Assembly: GCA_001313365.1 (NCBI GenBank)
Contig: BBFS01000097.1
Coordinates: 1-19,090, forward strand
Length of the DNA stretch: 19,090 nucleotides
From: Paenarthrobacter nitroguajacolicus JCM 14115
Lineage (GTDB): Bacteria; Actinomycetota; Actinomycetes; Actinomycetales; Micrococcaceae
Reading direction: 5' to 3'
Shown here: in pieces, positions 16,940 to 19,090 of the stretch
Position numbering within the stretch: the stretch's first letter is position 1
How the letters are laid out: the number at the start of each line of letters is the position of its first letter
Position numbers and translations under genes: made by a program
The notes under the pieces: generated by a model
Seen by the model: only the letters and a program-made list of their open reading frames with translations
Database searches by the model: none
What the model was told of the DNA's origin: nothing

Positions 16940-18952
16940 GGAAGGACTTCAGCAGGGGTCCGCTGGTGGTGGCACCGAGGCCGCCTTCTTCCACAAACAC
17001 GGCAACTGCCAGGTCCCCGTGCGTTGCGACGATCCACGCATGCGTCTTGGGCGGGTTGTCATTCCCGAATTCCGCGGTACCGGTCTTTGCCCCTACCGGC
17101 GTCCCGGGGGGGACTTCTGCGAGGAATCCAGCGTGCCCGGAGGTCACCACGGCCCGCATCATGTCTGAGAGCGCAGCGGCTTCTTCCTTGGTGATCGGTT
17201 TGGTGGACGCCGGTGACACGGGAGCGGCGCTTACTGAAGCGGACGACGGCGACGCGCCGCCGCTTTCGGTGGGGCGCGGCACCGGCGCTGGGGGGGTTCT
17301 GGGCGGTGTCAGCGTTAGAAGCGCCATCGGCGTTCAACACGAGTTGCGGAGAAACGGGAGCGCCGTTGGCGACGGAAGCAGCCATGACCGCGGCCGAGAG
17401 CGGGGGGGAAAAGAGCACCTTGCCCTGGCCAATCATGGAAGCGGCGTGCTCGGTACCTTCGGCAGCGCCAGGAACCGAACCCAGGAACGCGTCAGCGCCA
17501 AGCTTGGGAGCTTCAACCGCTACGCCGAGGGCCTGGGCTGCGGATTCGAGCTGGTCCTGGCTGACGGCATCACGGGCGTTGATGAAGGCAGTGTTGCAGG
17601 AGTGTGCGAACGCGTCACGCAGGCCACCGAGCCAAGGGAGCTTTCGGGGGGGTAGCCTTCGGCATTTTTGAACGTGCGGCCGTCCACAGTCAGCGTTGAG
17701 GGGGGGCATTCAACCTTCGAGTCCGGTGTGGCGCCGTTGCGGAACATCGCCAAGGAATCGACGATCTTGAACGTGGACCCGGGCGCATACTGACCAAGCA
17801 GAGCCGTGTTGTACCCGTTGCTGCCGGGTCCGGACGCGGCAGCAAGGACAGCTCCGGTGGACGGCTTGAGGGCAACAATGGCCGACGCCGGTCCAACACC
17901 AGCCAACGTCTCTTCGGCCAACTGCTGGAGTTTCAGGTCAAGGGTGGTTTTGAGCGTAGTGCCGGGGGGGACGGGAGTGACGAGAAGAACACCTTTGTGC
18001 CGAGCGTCTCGCCTTCAGACTTCACCTCGGGGGGGTGGCGAGAACTTCCACGCCGTCTTTACCTCGCAGTAAGGAGTCGTACTTCTGCTGCAGGCCGCCG
18101 GTGCCCGTGGTGTCCCCGGCACGCAGCGCACCGTTGGAGTTTTCAATCTGTTCGGCACTGGCTTGGCCAACGCTGCCCAACAAGGCGCGGGCAAAGGTCC
18201 GGTGGGAGCCAAAGCCATGGAGTCCAGGATGCTCGAACCGCCCGGAATGGCTCGATTTTCGCCTCAGTGATCTCCGCCGTGTAGGCACGCAGCACGATGC
18301 CCTCGACGAAAGCCTGCGGACCTGAGGCGGCAACCTGCTTGGCGTATTCTTCTGCGTCGAGCCCGAGCAGCGTCGCCATGGCACGGCAGAAGCGTCGGCC
18401 TGCTCTGCCGGAACCTTGGTTTTGTCGATGCCCACACGGAAGACCGGACGGTCCTCAACGATCGGCGCATCCCCCCCGGCACCGAGGATCTGACCACGTT
18501 GGGCGGGAACTGTTTTGACCGACAGGGTTTCACCCTCGGAGAGTTCCGGAGCCAGAAGTGCGGGGGGTCCATTGGACAGCCCACTTGTCGCCGGACTTCT
18601 TCAGCGTGGCCTCGGAACTGTACTCCCACTTGGCCGACCCGATGTTCCAGGTGTAGTTAAGGGGAAATGTTGCGGTGTCGCCGTCGAGTTTTACGTCGCC
18701 GGATGCGACCGCCGGCTTGGCGTCGAGTCCCTCGAACACGGCTTTGAGTTGATCGTTGGCCGCGGCAGCGTCCTTGCCCTCAACGGCCAGTTGGCCGACG
18801 TCGAGCGCTGCCAGCGAGGACGCGAGCTGCTTGGCTGCTCCTTCCGCGCCGGCGCGGCCGTCATCGCAGGCGGTCAATGAACCAGCCGTGACCAGCGATA
18901 CGAGACCAAGTACAAGGCTGTGTTTTTTCAATTTCCCCCCCATTTGCGACAT
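16923..18952 (-). CDS. Penicillin-binding transpeptidase, MecA_N-type lipoprotein (multiply frameshifted)
   Basis: The start at ATG 18952 gives MSQMGGKLKKHSLVLGLVSL and a lipobox LTAC with Cys 29, so a lipid-anchored cell-surface protein. An NTF2-like MecA_N domain follows (AEGAAKQLASSLAALDVGQL, FPLNYTWNIGSAKWEYSSEA). Then come a PBP dimer-type region (VKTVPAQRGQILGAGGDAPI) and the transpeptidase. Its motifs are PGSTFKI (SxxK, about 17764-17784), HSCNTAF (SxN, about 17590) and GAKTGTAEF (KTG, about 17085), all intact. It crosslinks peptidoglycan. Frames switch at about 17647, 17701, 17965, 18032, 18205, 18385, 18470 and 18560, mostly G/C runs. Joined length is about 650-675 aa. It overlaps the convergent serine hydrolase by 17 bases. 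The catalytic motifs argue that the real gene is functional. Confidence 0.88.
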
Positions 18953-19074
18953 TATGCCCCCCCGTTCCCCCCCTGACAGTTTCTTGTCCCGGCCAGCAGA
19001 CGGACGAAGCCGGGCCAAGGAGCTCCCGTAAACCCGGCACCCCCCCGCACCCAACTAAGTAGCAGTTAATGCCG

Positions 19075-19090
19075 TTTTGAGCGCTCAAAA
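19075..19090. repeat. Perfect 16-bp palindrome at the right edge
   Basis: TTTTGAGCGCTCAAAA is self-complementary over all 16 bases and abuts the end of the window, about 120 bases upstream of the PBP start. It could be a regulator-binding site, or half of a larger structure cut by the window edge. Confidence 0.5.

Noticed and set aside
1..19090. Poly-G/C tracts as phase-variation (contingency) switches in many genes
   Set aside because: Tracts occur in nearly every gene, including cell-wall and translation-associated ones, and lie inside catalytic motifs. Known phase-variable loci are few and surface-related. A read or assembly artefact explains the pattern better.
1..19090. Wholesale pseudogene decay of the region
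   Set aside because: Joined frames keep complete active sites and normal lengths, and there are almost no nonsense substitutions apart from indels. True decay would also show missense damage.
1..19090. CRISPR array, prophage, insertion sequence, tRNA or rRNA
   Set aside because: No regularly spaced repeats of CRISPR length, no transposase, integrase or phage structural protein, and no cloverleaf or ribosomal RNA sequence was recognised on either strand.

Overview
The window looks like part of a chromosome of a high-GC actinobacterium, most probably the Arthrobacter/Paenarthrobacter group (Micrococcaceae). That placement rests on base composition and protein character: a Tat-exported intradiol dioxygenase, a PAP2-diacylglycerol kinase fusion, a lipoprotein PBP with a MecA_N-type domain, GTG starts and apparently leaderless starts. 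It is inferred from the sequence alone.

The sequence itself is flawed. Nearly every large gene is split into two to six overlapping frames, and the breaks fall at runs of 5-8 G or C or at single-base losses inside GG/CC pairs. Joining the frames gives full-length, well-conserved proteins. Several family motifs carry an extra glycine or proline because a G4 tract reads as G7. I therefore annotate one gene per family across its frameshifts. Gene bounds are reliable, but reading frames inside them are broken as given.

Layout. (a) 1-1475: a secreted intradiol dioxygenase leaves the window on the minus strand. Divergent to it are a small unrecognised protein and a translationally coupled cyclase-family hydrolase. 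(b) 1526-3076: two IclR-type regulators face each other and overlap at their 3' ends. (c) 3215-4677: an amino-acid permease very like S-methylmethionine permease MmuP. (d) 4843-5073: a remnant of a sigma factor (region 4 only). (e) 8957 down to 5127, minus strand: an operon of ABC ATPase, ABC-2 permease, histidine kinase and NarL/LuxR response regulator, with three TCAGGG repeats at an exact 11-bp period upstream. (f) 9122-11417: a PAP2-diacylglycerol kinase fusion divergent from a standalone PAP2 phosphatase. (g) 13322 down to 11362: a DeoR regulator and a YbjJ-like MFS transporter, overlapping by ATGA. (h) 13380-13472: a nested palindromic element. (i) 15170 down to 13481: an ABC-F ATPase. 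(j) 15334-16939: a beta-lactamase-fold serine hydrolase with a membrane C-terminus, convergent with a penicillin-binding lipoprotein (18952 down to 16923).

Functional themes: regions a-c look like catabolic and uptake accessory genes with their own regulators. Region e is a self-regulated envelope or drug-response transporter module. Region f handles membrane lipid phosphatidate/diacylglycerol turnover. Region j concerns the cell wall. No intergenic stretch exceeds about 170 bases. I saw no rRNA, tRNA, CRISPR array, insertion sequence or phage gene.
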